Shown here: positions 54,179 through 62,404 of the stretch, one piece after another
Layout: each line of letters opens with the position of its first letter
Numbering within the stretch: position 1 is the first letter of the stretch
Assembly: GCA_036156195.1 (NCBI GenBank)
Contig: JAYZUZ010000018.1
Span: 62,001-126,000, forward strand
Direction of reading: 5' to 3'
DNA from: Abyssibacter sp036156195
GTDB lineage: Bacteria > Pseudomonadota > Gammaproteobacteria > Nevskiales > OUC007
DNA: 64,000 nt
Position numbers and translations under genes: made by a program
Notes under the pieces: model-generated
What the model saw: only the letters and a program-made list of their open reading frames with translations
Told to the model about the DNA's origin: nothing
Database searches by the model: none

Positions 54179-55615
54179 TCAGAACAAGCGCTCCTTCACA
54201 AAGATGACGTCGTCCGGCCGGACCACCTCGGTTAATTCGACCGAGCGGGTTCGCGTCCGTCCGCGCTCGTCGGTCCGACGCAACTGCACCCGACTCTCAC
54301 TTCCCCGCTCGGTGAGACCGCCCCCCACCGAGATGGCCTGCATGACCGTAATCGGATCATGTAGCGGGTACGCATCTGGACGGCGAACTTCCCCGTATAT
54401 GTAGAATTTCTGCGCCTCGGGGACATAAATCGTATCGCCTCCAGCGACGTTGAAGCCCACCGCACCCGAACCAGAAAGCAAATCGTCCAACCGAATGTTG
54501 TAGCGCTGCTGCTCGACCGCGCCCAGACGCCGGACCAGCGTCACGGTGCGCGCGCCTTGAGCGGTGATCCCCCCAGCCATCGCAAGCGCGTCAAGTACAG
54601 ACGTCGAAGACTCAAGCGGAAACCGCCCTGGCGAGGCAACAGCCCCTAGCACTGAAATCTGACGACTGCGAATCGCCTCAACGGTCAGGTTGACCTGCGG
54701 ATTCTTGAGATATTCCCCTTCAGCGTACGCTGCAGCGATCCGGTTTCCAGCTGCTTGGGGCGACAGGCCGCCGACGACCACACGATCAATCAGAGGTAAC
54801 GTAATGCTGCCATCTTCACCGACAACAGTCTGCGTCTCCAGATCAGGTTGACCAAACACCGTGACTCGAACCGCATCACCGGGTCCCAAGCCCTGGTCAC
54901 CAGCCGGCATGAACGATGTTGGGAGCGTGGATGCGGAGACATGACCGCGCCCCGTTGAGACGTCGGGCTCGGGCATCACCCGTTCCGCAGACTGCGTCCT
55001 CGGCGCAAGCCGAGTTACTGCGTTGTCTGCCTGGACATTTCCTGTACTGGCTTGGGGACGCTGCGTCCACGGAGGCTGCACAGGGGCCTGACGCGGGGAC
55101 GGTGCAACTGGGACACTGGTGCTGCGTTCCATGCTGCTCGCCCCGCTGCGGCGTGCCCGAGGCCCACCCACCACCTGCGGCGCGGGTACGGCAAGCCGGA
55201 CTCCGGCATCGGACGAAGACTGCGCGGGCGCTGGCTGAGGCAGGACCGCAGCCGCGTGGCCGGTGGGGCGGCTCCAGCGGGCGGTCGGATCAACCTCCGG
55301 CGGCGGCACCTGTGCCCACTGCCCGCCCGTCGATGGCGCAGCGGGCGTCACCCGCTGTGGGGCCGGCGGGGGCGATGCGCCATCGGGAATAAAAACGGTG
55401 GTCGGTGGCCGCGTCGCGCGACGTTCGCCCTCTACAACCAGAGGCTGGCTGGAGCGCAGGGGCGCAGCATCGGACCAAGTGTCGTCGTAAATCTCGACCA
55501 TTTGCGCATGGACGACCGTTCCAGCAACGCAGCCTGCTGTTGTCACCAGGGTTAACAACCCCAACCTGCGCGCAAGCGTCGACACTAAGCGTTGTTGCAT
55601 GCCCTGATCCGTCAT
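54179..55615 (-). CDS. Polysaccharide export outer membrane protein (Wza-like) with a long disordered N-region
   Basis: A 478-residue exporter from ATG 55615. A signal region (LLTLVTTAGCVAGTVVHAQ) is followed by ~180 residues of low-complexity Pro/Ser/Ala/Gln sequence (~50-240) not usual in Wza. The polysaccharide-export domain starts at LGPGDAVRVTVFGQPDLETQ and ISVLGAVASPGRFPLESSTS, with SLBB-type repeats (KFYIYGEVRRPDAYPLHDPI). It has no obvious C-terminal membrane helix. First gene of the operon leading to the kinase-like protein and glycosyltransferases. Confidence 0.9.
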   Translation of the reverse strand: MTDQGMQQRLVSTLARRLGLLTLVTTAGCVAGTVVHAQMVEIYDDTWSDAAPLRSSQPLVVEGERRATRPPTTVFIPDGASPPPAPQRVTPAAPSTGGQWAQVPPPEVDPTARWSRPTGHAAAVLPQPAPAQSSSDAGVRLAVPAPQVVGGPRARRSGASSMERSTSVPVAPSPRQAPVQPPWTQRPQASTGNVQADNAVTRLAPRTQSAERVMPEPDVSTGRGHVSASTLPTSFMPAGDQGLGPGDAVRVTVFGQPDLETQTVVGEDGSITLPLIDRVVVGGLSPQAAGNRIAAAYAEGEYLKNPQVNLTVEAIRSRQISVLGAVASPGRFPLESSTSVLDALAMAGGITAQGARTVTLVRRLGAVEQQRYNIRLDDLLSGSGAVGFNVAGGDTIYVPEAQKFYIYGEVRRPDAYPLHDPITVMQAISVGGGLTERGSESRVQLRRTDERGRTRTRSVELTEVVRPDDVIFVKERLF

Positions 55616-55757
55616 CCCTGCTGTTTCTGTCTGGCTGTGCGACCGCATGGCGGCCGGAGCCACCATCCTATCGGGAAATCTGTCCGACCACCTGCAAGCG
55701 CCTGATTCTAACCTCCATTCGACCCCCCATGGGGACACAGCCCGGCGCTCACAAGAC

Positions 55758-55785
55758 CTTGAACCGACTTTGTCAACCCCCAAAT
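55758..55785 (+). promoter_or_regulatory. Sigma-32 (heat-shock) promoter of hsp20-clpB
   Basis: CTTGAA (55758-55763), 13 bases, then CCCCCAAAT (55777-55785) resembles the sigma-32 consensus CTTGAA-N13-CCCCATnT. It is 62 bases before the Hsp20 GTG. Confidence 0.75.
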
Positions 55786-55847
55786 CGCTGTCATCCCCGG
55801 CACTGACCGGCGGACCCCAAACCCAGAGAACCTGTTGGAGGACCACC

Positions 55848-56273
55848 GTGAACATCAAGCACTACGAACCCGCTGGCGTCTTCAATGCCCTGAGTCAGGA
55901 GCTCGATCGCTGGATCGACGCGACCAGCGCTCAGGCCGCCACCCGTGCATGGAGCCCGGCCGCAGACGTCGAGGAAACCGACGCCAACTATTTTGTGCGA
56001 CTGGATGTCCCTGGCGTCGACCCGTCCGCCATCGAAGTCCGCGTCGAGAAGAGCGTGTTGACCATCCAGGGCGAACGCAGCGCGCCCGCCGACGATTCCG
56101 GCCGCTTCACGCGGGTGGAACGGCTCCAGGGCAAGTTTGCCCGGCAGTTTCGACTGCCAGAGGTCGCCGATGACGAGGCCATCGAAGCCGACTACGCCCA
56201 AGGCGTACTCACTGTCCGCATCGCCAAGAAGCAGGCCAGCCAGCCGCGGCAAATCGCCGTACGCGTCAGCTAA
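55848..56273 (+). CDS. Hsp20/alpha-crystallin small heat-shock protein
   Basis: A 141-residue small heat-shock protein. The alpha-crystallin core runs from WSPAADVEETDANYFVRLDV through VDPSAIEVRVEKSVLTIQGE and the GKFARQFRLPEVADDEAIEA segment to ADYAQGVLTVRIAK. GTG 55848 has TTGGAGGA just upstream. It holds unfolding proteins for ClpB/DnaK refolding. ClpB follows 80 bases downstream under the same heat-shock promoter. Confidence 0.94.
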   Translation: MNIKHYEPAGVFNALSQELDRWIDATSAQAATRAWSPAADVEETDANYFVRLDVPGVDPSAIEVRVEKSVLTIQGERSAPADDSGRFTRVERLQGKFARQFRLPEVADDEAIEADYAQGVLTVRIAKKQASQPRQIAVRVS

Positions 56274-56353
56274 GGCGACGCGCTGCACGGCACGCCGGAG
56301 TCACCGACCCCCGCGTGCCGTGCATCCCCACCCCAGCCGATCGAGGTCACACT

Positions 56354-58972
56354 GTGAGAACCGACAAACTGACGACCCACTTCCAGCAGGCGCTGGCCGA
56401 TGCGCAGTCCATGGCTGTCGGCCGGGATCACCCGCAGATCGATCCTGCGCATGTGCTGCTCACGCTGCTCGACCAGGAGGGTGGCAGTGCCCGTCAACTG
56501 CTGGCGCAGGCCGGCACCCGTATCGATAGTCTCCGGTCGGGGCTGGAGAGCCTCATCGAGCAGCTGCCCACGGTCGGCCAGGCCACTGGCGACGTCCAGG
56601 TCAGCGCCGACCTGGCTCGCGTGCTCAACCTGACGGACCGTCTGGCCCAGCAGCGGAAAGATGAGTTCATCAGCTCGGATCTCTTTCTGTTGGCGTTGAC
56701 CGACGACAAGTGCGCGGCGGGTCAGCAACTCCGTAATGCGGGGTGCACGGCCGACGCCCTGAAACGCGCGATTGATGCCGTGCGCGGCGGCGAACGCGTG
56801 GACAGCGCCGAAGCCGAGGGCCAGCGCCAGGCGCTGGAGAAGTACACCATCGACCTGACCGCGCGGGCCGAGGCCGGAAAACTGGACCCGGTCATTGGCC
56901 GCGATGAGGAAATACGTCGTGTCATCCAGGTATTGTCGCGTCGCACCAAGAACAACCCTGCCCTGATCGGCCGCCCTGGCGTCGGCAAGACCGCCATTGC
57001 GGAAGGCCTGGCCCAGCGCATCATCGACGGCGAGGTGCCCGAAGGCCTGCGCGACAAGCGTCTATTGTCGCTGGATCTGGGTGCCTTGATTGCCGGCGCC
57101 AAGTACCGCGGCGAGTTCGAGGAACGGCTCAAGGCCGTGCTCAAGGATCTCTCCCGGCAGGAAGGCCGGATCATCCTGTTCATCGATGAAATCCACACCC
57201 TGGTCGGCGCTGGCAAGGCCGAAGGCGCGATGGATGCCGGCAACATGCTCAAACCCGCCCTGGCCCGCGGCGAGCTGCACTGCATCGGTGCCACCACGCT
57301 GGACGAGTACCGCGAAAACATCGAGAAGGACGCAGCGCTGGAGCGCCGATTCCAGAAAGTGCAGGTCGATGAGCCCTCGGTCGAAGACACCATCGCCATC
57401 CTGCGCGGACTCAAAGAGCGCTACGAGGTGCATCACGGGGTCGAGATCACCGACCCGGCGATTATTGCGGCCGCACGCCTGTCGCACCGCTACATTTCAG
57501 ACCGGCAGCTGCCCGACAAGGCCATCGATCTGATTGACGAAGCAGCCAGTCGCATCCGGATCGAAATCGACTCCAAGCCTGAGGCCATGGACCGCCTGGA
57601 GCGGCGGATCGTCCAGCTCAAGATCGAGCAGGAAGCATTAAAGAAGGAATCGGACGAGGCTTCGAGGAAGCGACTGGCGTTGCTGAAGACCGAGATTGCC
57701 AAACTGGAGCGCGAGTACTCCGACCTGGAAGAAATCTGGAAGTCGGAAAAGGCCAGTGTGCAAGGCGCCTCATCCGCCAAGGAGGAACTCGAACGCGCAC
57801 GCATCGACCTGGAACACGCCCGACGCGCGGGAGACCTGACCCGCATGTCGGAGTTGCAATACGGGCGCATCCCCGAACTGGAGCGGCAGGTTGCCCAGGC
57901 ACAAGCAGCCGATGACGGCGAGCAGCGCAGGTTCCAATTGCTCAAGAGTCGTGTCACCGACGAAGAAGTCGGCGAGATCGTCTCCAAATGGACCGGTATC
58001 CCTGTCGCCAAGCTCATGGAAGGCGAGCGCGAAAAACTGCTGCACATGGAGACTGTGCTCCACGAGCGCGTGGTCGGCCAGAACGAGGCTATTGCGGCCG
58101 TGGCCAACGCCATCCGGCGCTCTCGGGCCGGCTTGTCGGACCCGTCCAAGCCGGTCGGCAGCTTTCTATTCCTCGGGCCCACGGGCGTCGGCAAGACCGA
58201 GTTGTGCAAGACGCTGGCCGGCTTCTTGTTCGACTCCACCGACAATCTGATTCGTGTCGATATGAGCGAATTCATGGAAAAGCACTCCGTGAGCCGCCTC
58301 ATCGGTGCCCCGCCCGGCTACGTGGGCTATGACCAAGGGGGGTATCTCACCGAAGCCGTGCGCCGTAAACCGTACTCCGTGCTGCTGCTCGACGAGGTTG
58401 AAAAGGCCCACCCGGATGTCTTCAACATCCTGTTGCAGGTGCTGGATGACGGGCGACTCACCGACGGCCAGGGCCGGACGGTGGACTTCCGCAACACCGT
58501 GGTGGTCATGACATCCAATCTGGGGAGCAACCTGATTCAGGATTTGTCCTCCGGGGACGACGCAACCGACTATGCGGCTATCCGTGCAGCCGTGATGGAG
58601 GTGGTCCGCCAGCAATTCCGACCTGAGTTCGTCAATCGCATCGACGAGACGGTGGTGTTCCACCCACTGGCCAAGGCGCAGATTCGCAATATCGCGCTTA
58701 TCCAGGCGCAGGGCTTGATGAAACGATTGGCTGAACGTGATCTGTCTCTGGTTTTCAGCGAGGCCGCGCTAGACCGCCTGGCAGATGCCGGCTTCGACCC
58801 GGTGTATGGTGCGCGCCCCCTGAAGCGAGCGCTCACCCAACTGGTCGAAAACCCGCTGGCCAATCGGATTCTCAGCGGTGATTTTCCGCCAGGAGCCTCC
58901 ATCCATGTGGATGTGGGTGCCGAGGGACTGGTGTTCACCGGCCAGACAGCAGCGACCCGGCAAAGCGCTTGA
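56354..58972 (+). CDS. clpB: ATP-dependent disaggregase ClpB
   Basis: An 872-residue ClpB. N-domain (HPQIDPAHVLLTLLDQEG), AAA-1 with Walker A GRPGVGKTAI and Walker B IILFIDEIHTLVG, a ~120-residue coiled-coil M-domain (Glu/Lys/Arg-rich, residues ~400-520), AAA-2 with GPTGVGKTEL and VLLLDEVEKAHPDVF, and the C-terminal D2-small domain (GFDPVYGARPLKRALTQL). The M-domain separates it from ClpA/ClpC. GTG 56354 has GAGG 7 bases upstream. It rescues aggregated proteins with DnaK and Hsp20. Convergent with the LuxR gene at 58990. Confidence 0.96.
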   Translation: MRTDKLTTHFQQALADAQSMAVGRDHPQIDPAHVLLTLLDQEGGSARQLLAQAGTRIDSLRSGLESLIEQLPTVGQATGDVQVSADLARVLNLTDRLAQQRKDEFISSDLFLLALTDDKCAAGQQLRNAGCTADALKRAIDAVRGGERVDSAEAEGQRQALEKYTIDLTARAEAGKLDPVIGRDEEIRRVIQVLSRRTKNNPALIGRPGVGKTAIAEGLAQRIIDGEVPEGLRDKRLLSLDLGALIAGAKYRGEFEERLKAVLKDLSRQEGRIILFIDEIHTLVGAGKAEGAMDAGNMLKPALARGELHCIGATTLDEYRENIEKDAALERRFQKVQVDEPSVEDTIAILRGLKERYEVHHGVEITDPAIIAAARLSHRYISDRQLPDKAIDLIDEAASRIRIEIDSKPEAMDRLERRIVQLKIEQEALKKESDEASRKRLALLKTEIAKLEREYSDLEEIWKSEKASVQGASSAKEELERARIDLEHARRAGDLTRMSELQYGRIPELERQVAQAQAADDGEQRRFQLLKSRVTDEEVGEIVSKWTGIPVAKLMEGEREKLLHMETVLHERVVGQNEAIAAVANAIRRSRAGLSDPSKPVGSFLFLGPTGVGKTELCKTLAGFLFDSTDNLIRVDMSEFMEKHSVSRLIGAPPGYVGYDQGGYLTEAVRRKPYSVLLLDEVEKAHPDVFNILLQVLDDGRLTDGQGRTVDFRNTVVVMTSNLGSNLIQDLSSGDDATDYAAIRAAVMEVVRQQFRPEFVNRIDETVVFHPLAKAQIRNIALIQAQGLMKRLAERDLSLVFSEAALDRLADAGFDPVYGARPLKRALTQLVENPLANRILSGDFPPGASIHVDVGAEGLVFTGQTAATRQSA

Positions 58973-58989
58973 TCCGCCGTAGCGGGGCG

Positions 58990-59964
58990 TCAGTCCGTCG
59001 CTGACGTCCCGCCGGTCATCAGCTGCACCAGCTCACGTCTGCGGCCGATCTCCAGCTTGCCGTAGATTCGGTGCACATGATTCGCCACTGTGCTGGGCGA
59101 CAGCCCGAGCTGCTGGGCGATTAATTTGTAACTGGCGCCCTGCACAAGCCAGTCGGCAATCTCGCGTTCCCGGTCCGTGAGTACTTCAAGTTGCTCGCGT
59201 TCCCAGAGACGCAACAACGTCAGTTCAGCGAGATGCTCCCCGTACACCTGGAGTGGCCCGACCGTCATCTCGTGCTTATGGAGCGAGTCGGGCACATCGA
59301 ATGGCATGGCTCGCCCCGTCCACCCGGGATAGTGCTTCCGCATCAACAGCTGAAACCCATCCTGGGCCTCAAGAACACCACCGGCGGCATCGACGACAGC
59401 AGATGGTCGATGGGCGTGCGCCGCTGCAGGGCGACTCAGCCCCAAAAAATACGCCTGCGCGGCTGCACCCAGCATGGCCGCGGCCAAGGCTTCAAAAGCC
59501 GCCACCATGTTTGCGCTGAATCCAGGAGAATCGGACCGCGTCAACACGATCTCCGTCTCCAGCGCCAGAACCGGATCGACGATATGTATGCCCAGGGCAT
59601 CCTTCACCGGGTACTGGGACAAGACCCGGCGATACACGCGCGTCTCTGAGACCCGATCCGGTGCCGACGCCAGTATCAGCGTATTGGCACGACCGGGTTG
59701 GCGCCGCAGAGCCAGCTTGAGTGGGTTGATTTCCGCACTGCCTTCCCAAGCCCTCGCAAACTGCGGCGGCAGACCCCAGAGCGTCAGCGCATGGGCAGAG
59801 GCCTGTAGACGGCTACGGCGCCACATCGCCCCATCCGCCCCAAAGGTTTCCGCAACCGTCTCAAGCATCCATGATCGAAAGCGCCCGGAGGGCTGTGACA
59901 ACGCGCCCTCGAACAGACGCGTTGTCAGCTGCACAAATGACCCAGTATTAATTAACCCTTCCAT
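58990..59964 (-). CDS. LuxR family transcriptional regulator
   Basis: A 324-residue regulator. The C-terminal HTH is canonical (LTDREREIADWLVQGASYKL ... LSPSTVANHVHRIYGKLEIG). The ~230-residue N-terminal part is a mixed alpha/beta domain without receiver or clear autoinducer-binding motif; I do not recognise its ligand. Starts at ATG 59964, divergent from the thioredoxin-like gene with a 52-base gap. Confidence 0.86.
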   Translation of the reverse strand: MEGLINTGSFVQLTTRLFEGALSQPSGRFRSWMLETVAETFGADGAMWRRSRLQASAHALTLWGLPPQFARAWEGSAEINPLKLALRRQPGRANTLILASAPDRVSETRVYRRVLSQYPVKDALGIHIVDPVLALETEIVLTRSDSPGFSANMVAAFEALAAAMLGAAAQAYFLGLSRPAAAHAHRPSAVVDAAGGVLEAQDGFQLLMRKHYPGWTGRAMPFDVPDSLHKHEMTVGPLQVYGEHLAELTLLRLWEREQLEVLTDREREIADWLVQGASYKLIAQQLGLSPSTVANHVHRIYGKLEIGRRRELVQLMTGGTSATD

Positions 59965-60016
59965 TAGGCTTTTTATGTCCTATTAGACGTGCTTCGATTA
60001 GGCCATTGTGCGGTGC

Positions 60017-60457
60017 ATGAAGCAATTTGTCGCATGCATCGCAATTCTGGGTTTCGGGCTGTCGTTCAGCTCGGCATCGCTGGCGGATGATCCGGTTCAG
60101 TCCGGCGACCCGACGTATGAGGTTCTCGTCTTCTGGGCGAGCTGGTGCGGAGCCTGCGGCACCGTATTGAAGGACATGGGTGAATTGCAGGCGCGCGGCG
60201 CGATGATCGGAGCCACCGTCAAGGCCGTGAATCTGGGCGATGCCAGTCACGCGGCGGAGGCATTGAAGCGCAAGGGTGGCCATGCCTTGCAGCTCGTCGC
60301 CGAGGGTCAGCCCTTGGCCGACCAGTTTCATGTCAATCAGGTGCCGTGGGTGATTGTCGTCGATTCAGCCGGTCGCCCGGTCTTCGAGCCTAGCCGTTCC
60401 GCGCCGCCCAAATACGTAGCCCAGCATGTCCAGATGGATCTAGCACTCAGGCTTTGA
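60017..60457 (+). CDS. Periplasmic thioredoxin-like protein
   Basis: A 146-residue exported thioredoxin fold. Signal MKQFVACIAILGFGLSFSSASLA, then FWASWCGACGTVL with the WCxxC active site and VPWVIVVD with the cis-proline. Likely a disulfide reductase or isomerase. ATG 60017 gives a normal signal length; GTG 60008 is possible. It is divergent from the LuxR gene, which may control it. Confidence 0.88.
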   Translation: MKQFVACIAILGFGLSFSSASLADDPVQSGDPTYEVLVFWASWCGACGTVLKDMGELQARGAMIGATVKAVNLGDASHAAEALKRKGGHALQLVAEGQPLADQFHVNQVPWVIVVDSAGRPVFEPSRSAPPKYVAQHVQMDLALRL

Positions 60458-60471
60458 TCGTCACCTCGCAA

Positions 60472-60511
60472 ATGACAAAGGGGCCGATCGTTCTGATCGG
60501 CCCTTTGTCAT
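60472..60511. terminator. Long hairpin between convergent genes
   Basis: ATGACAAAGGGGCCGATC (60472-60489) and GATCGGCCCTTTGTCAT (60495-60511) form a 17-bp stem with one bulged G and a 5-base loop (gttct). It lies between the thioredoxin-like gene and the convergent TpsB gene. There is no T run of note, so it may terminate weakly or protect 3' ends. Confidence 0.6.
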
Positions 60512-60552
60512 TGGGGCACAGCCCGCACGATCGAAACCCTGGCTCAACTGGG

Positions 60553-62061
60553 CTAAAAGGTCTGTCGCAATCTGAAGTAATAATTGGCGTCGGCGTCGTT
60601 CTCGACATCCCCGCTCACACCCGAGGTGGACAGTTCCACTGCAGTCCCGACCGCAGCTTCCAGGCCCCATGGCAAGGTGCCGGTGATCTCGGCACCGATA
60701 TCGCTTTGACTACGCGTTCCGGTGTCCCGTCCACCCACGTTCTGTTCAAAGCGCGCCATCCCGTATTCGACAAAACTGCGCAGGCCTAACTGGAGCAGAT
60801 CGGCAACCGGGTACACGGGGGGCTCCCACTGCAGGCGTGCCACCGCTCCGCTATCGCCGACAGCCAACCCCGGCAACGAGGCATAGACGCTGCCCACACC
60901 GCCCAACACCCATTGCTGCTGTTCAGGCACGGCATCTTCGGTCCACTGCCCGAACAACTCCAGCGTGTAGGTGTGTCCGTCCCGTTTGTAATGCCCTCGC
61001 AGTGTCGGCCACGCCAACAAATAGCCCAGGTCGGCAAATGTTTGTGGCGCGTCGTCATCTCCGAAGCCTTTCTTGGCAGCCAAGTTGGCCTCCAGCTCAA
61101 ACTGCCCCGCATCAAGCAGCCAGGTTCGCGTGTAGCCCAACGACAGCTCAGCCGAGGTATACAGCTCACTTTGCACGCGTTGATCGGTTGCCTCGATATC
61201 CGTGGTCTTGTAGGTGCGCTCAGCCTTCACAAACGTCGTGACGCGCGAGGCAAAGTCTGCATACACCGGGTACAGCCAGGAGACCTCGCCTTCGAGCAAC
61301 TCGGCCTGTAACGGCGTGGACAGCACGGTCTGGTCATACGCCACGCGATGTCCCGCGATGGCGAAGACGCCCCAGGGCGTGACATGCGAGTAAGAGAGCA
61401 GATGCTCGGCAAAATCTTCGGACTGGTCGGCTTCGTTCAACCCGGTCAGCGCCGCGCGACCAAAACCCGTGAACTCCCCGCCGGCAACCGTCCCACCTTG
61501 GACCATGACATCGAGGAAATGACGACCCACGAACCGGTTACCCGGGTTGCCCAGCTCCAGATAAACCGTGCCGGCGGAGCGCTCCGTCTCACGCTCACCC
61601 ACTGTGAACTGCTGATCTTCCAGGCTGCTGCTGAAGTCACGCCCCATTCGGTTCGCATGCAGGCTGGCCAGTGCCCGGCGCGGCTCAAGGTCCGTATCAC
61701 GCGGCGCGGCACCCTCCAGGCCCGCGAAATACGGCATCAACGCGTCTGGCGCTGCAACCGAATCGATCTGACCCGGCGAAAGGTGGACAAAGACCGTGTC
61801 ACCCTGGCGCGCGTAGGTCAGCTGGCTGGCAGGGTATCCCGCCAGGTAGGCGGCCCGGCCCAGCGCACGGACGGCATCCGACAGACTGTCCGCGCCTGCA
61901 ATGGCCGCTTCCGCAGCGGCCTGATCCAGCACCGTCCCATCGACCACCCGAATGGTCACGCCCTCGAATTGCAACGCGTAGGCCGTCCCGGTGGCAGACG
62001 ACTGAATCGTTTGTGTGCTGCCCTGCTCTGGCGGCAATGACGGAGGCACATCAATGGCCAT
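60553..62061 (-). CDS. TpsB/ShlB family two-partner-secretion pore (no recognisable signal peptide)
   Basis: A 502-residue protein with an N-terminal POTRA-like domain (~30-120; ALQFEGVTIRVVDGTVLDQA) and a ~380-residue barrel of alternating strands ending in FRLRQTF, like Omp85/TpsB C-termini. ATG 62061 has GGAAGGAG upstream and a TGA two codons before, so the N-terminus (MAIDVPPSLPPEQG) cannot be extended and shows no signal peptide. This may be a different export route or a misassembled end. It is the third gene of the repeat-protein operon. Confidence 0.78.
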   Translation of the reverse strand: MAIDVPPSLPPEQGSTQTIQSSATGTAYALQFEGVTIRVVDGTVLDQAAAEAAIAGADSLSDAVRALGRAAYLAGYPASQLTYARQGDTVFVHLSPGQIDSVAAPDALMPYFAGLEGAAPRDTDLEPRRALASLHANRMGRDFSSSLEDQQFTVGERETERSAGTVYLELGNPGNRFVGRHFLDVMVQGGTVAGGEFTGFGRAALTGLNEADQSEDFAEHLLSYSHVTPWGVFAIAGHRVAYDQTVLSTPLQAELLEGEVSWLYPVYADFASRVTTFVKAERTYKTTDIEATDQRVQSELYTSAELSLGYTRTWLLDAGQFELEANLAAKKGFGDDDAPQTFADLGYLLAWPTLRGHYKRDGHTYTLELFGQWTEDAVPEQQQWVLGGVGSVYASLPGLAVGDSGAVARLQWEPPVYPVADLLQLGLRSFVEYGMARFEQNVGGRDTGTRSQSDIGAEITGTLPWGLEAAVGTAVELSTSGVSGDVENDADANYYFRLRQTF

Positions 62062-62117
62062 GTTTCACTCCTTCCTAGAAATTCGGCCCGCCGCAAGAAC
62101 CGCGGCGGGCCATCGAG

Positions 62118-62393
62118 TCAGTTGCTCTTGACGAGCTCAGCTTGGCGCTCGATCACCGGCGTCAGCCGGGGTTGACGATCAAGCAGACGGTGGCTGAGTG
62201 CTTCGGTGAGATCCAGAACCTGATCCAACTCGGCACGCAACACGCCGAGCTGCCCAGCGCTGGATCCACCCTGGGCCTGGCGTTCGATGTCATCACGTAA
62301 CGCGTCGGCAAAACAACGGAGGTTCTCCAGTCGCGCACTGATGCCGTCCACCAGGTCGATCTCCTCGACCTCCATCCAGTCTTCAACCGCCAT
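62118..62393 (-). CDS. Small helical acidic protein of unknown function
   Basis: A 91-residue protein, predicted mostly alpha-helical with heptad-like leucines (LENLRCFADALRDDIERQAQ, LRAELDQVLDLTEALSHRLL), so it may form a coiled coil. No signal peptide. It starts 11 bases after the stop of the repeat protein and ends 56 bases before the TpsB ATG, so all three appear cotranscribed. A chaperone or assembly role is only a guess. Confidence 0.65.
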   Translation of the reverse strand: MAVEDWMEVEEIDLVDGISARLENLRCFADALRDDIERQAQGGSSAGQLGVLRAELDQVLDLTEALSHRLLDRQPRLTPVIERQAELVKSN

Positions 62394-62404
62394 ACCACCC
62401 CGCC

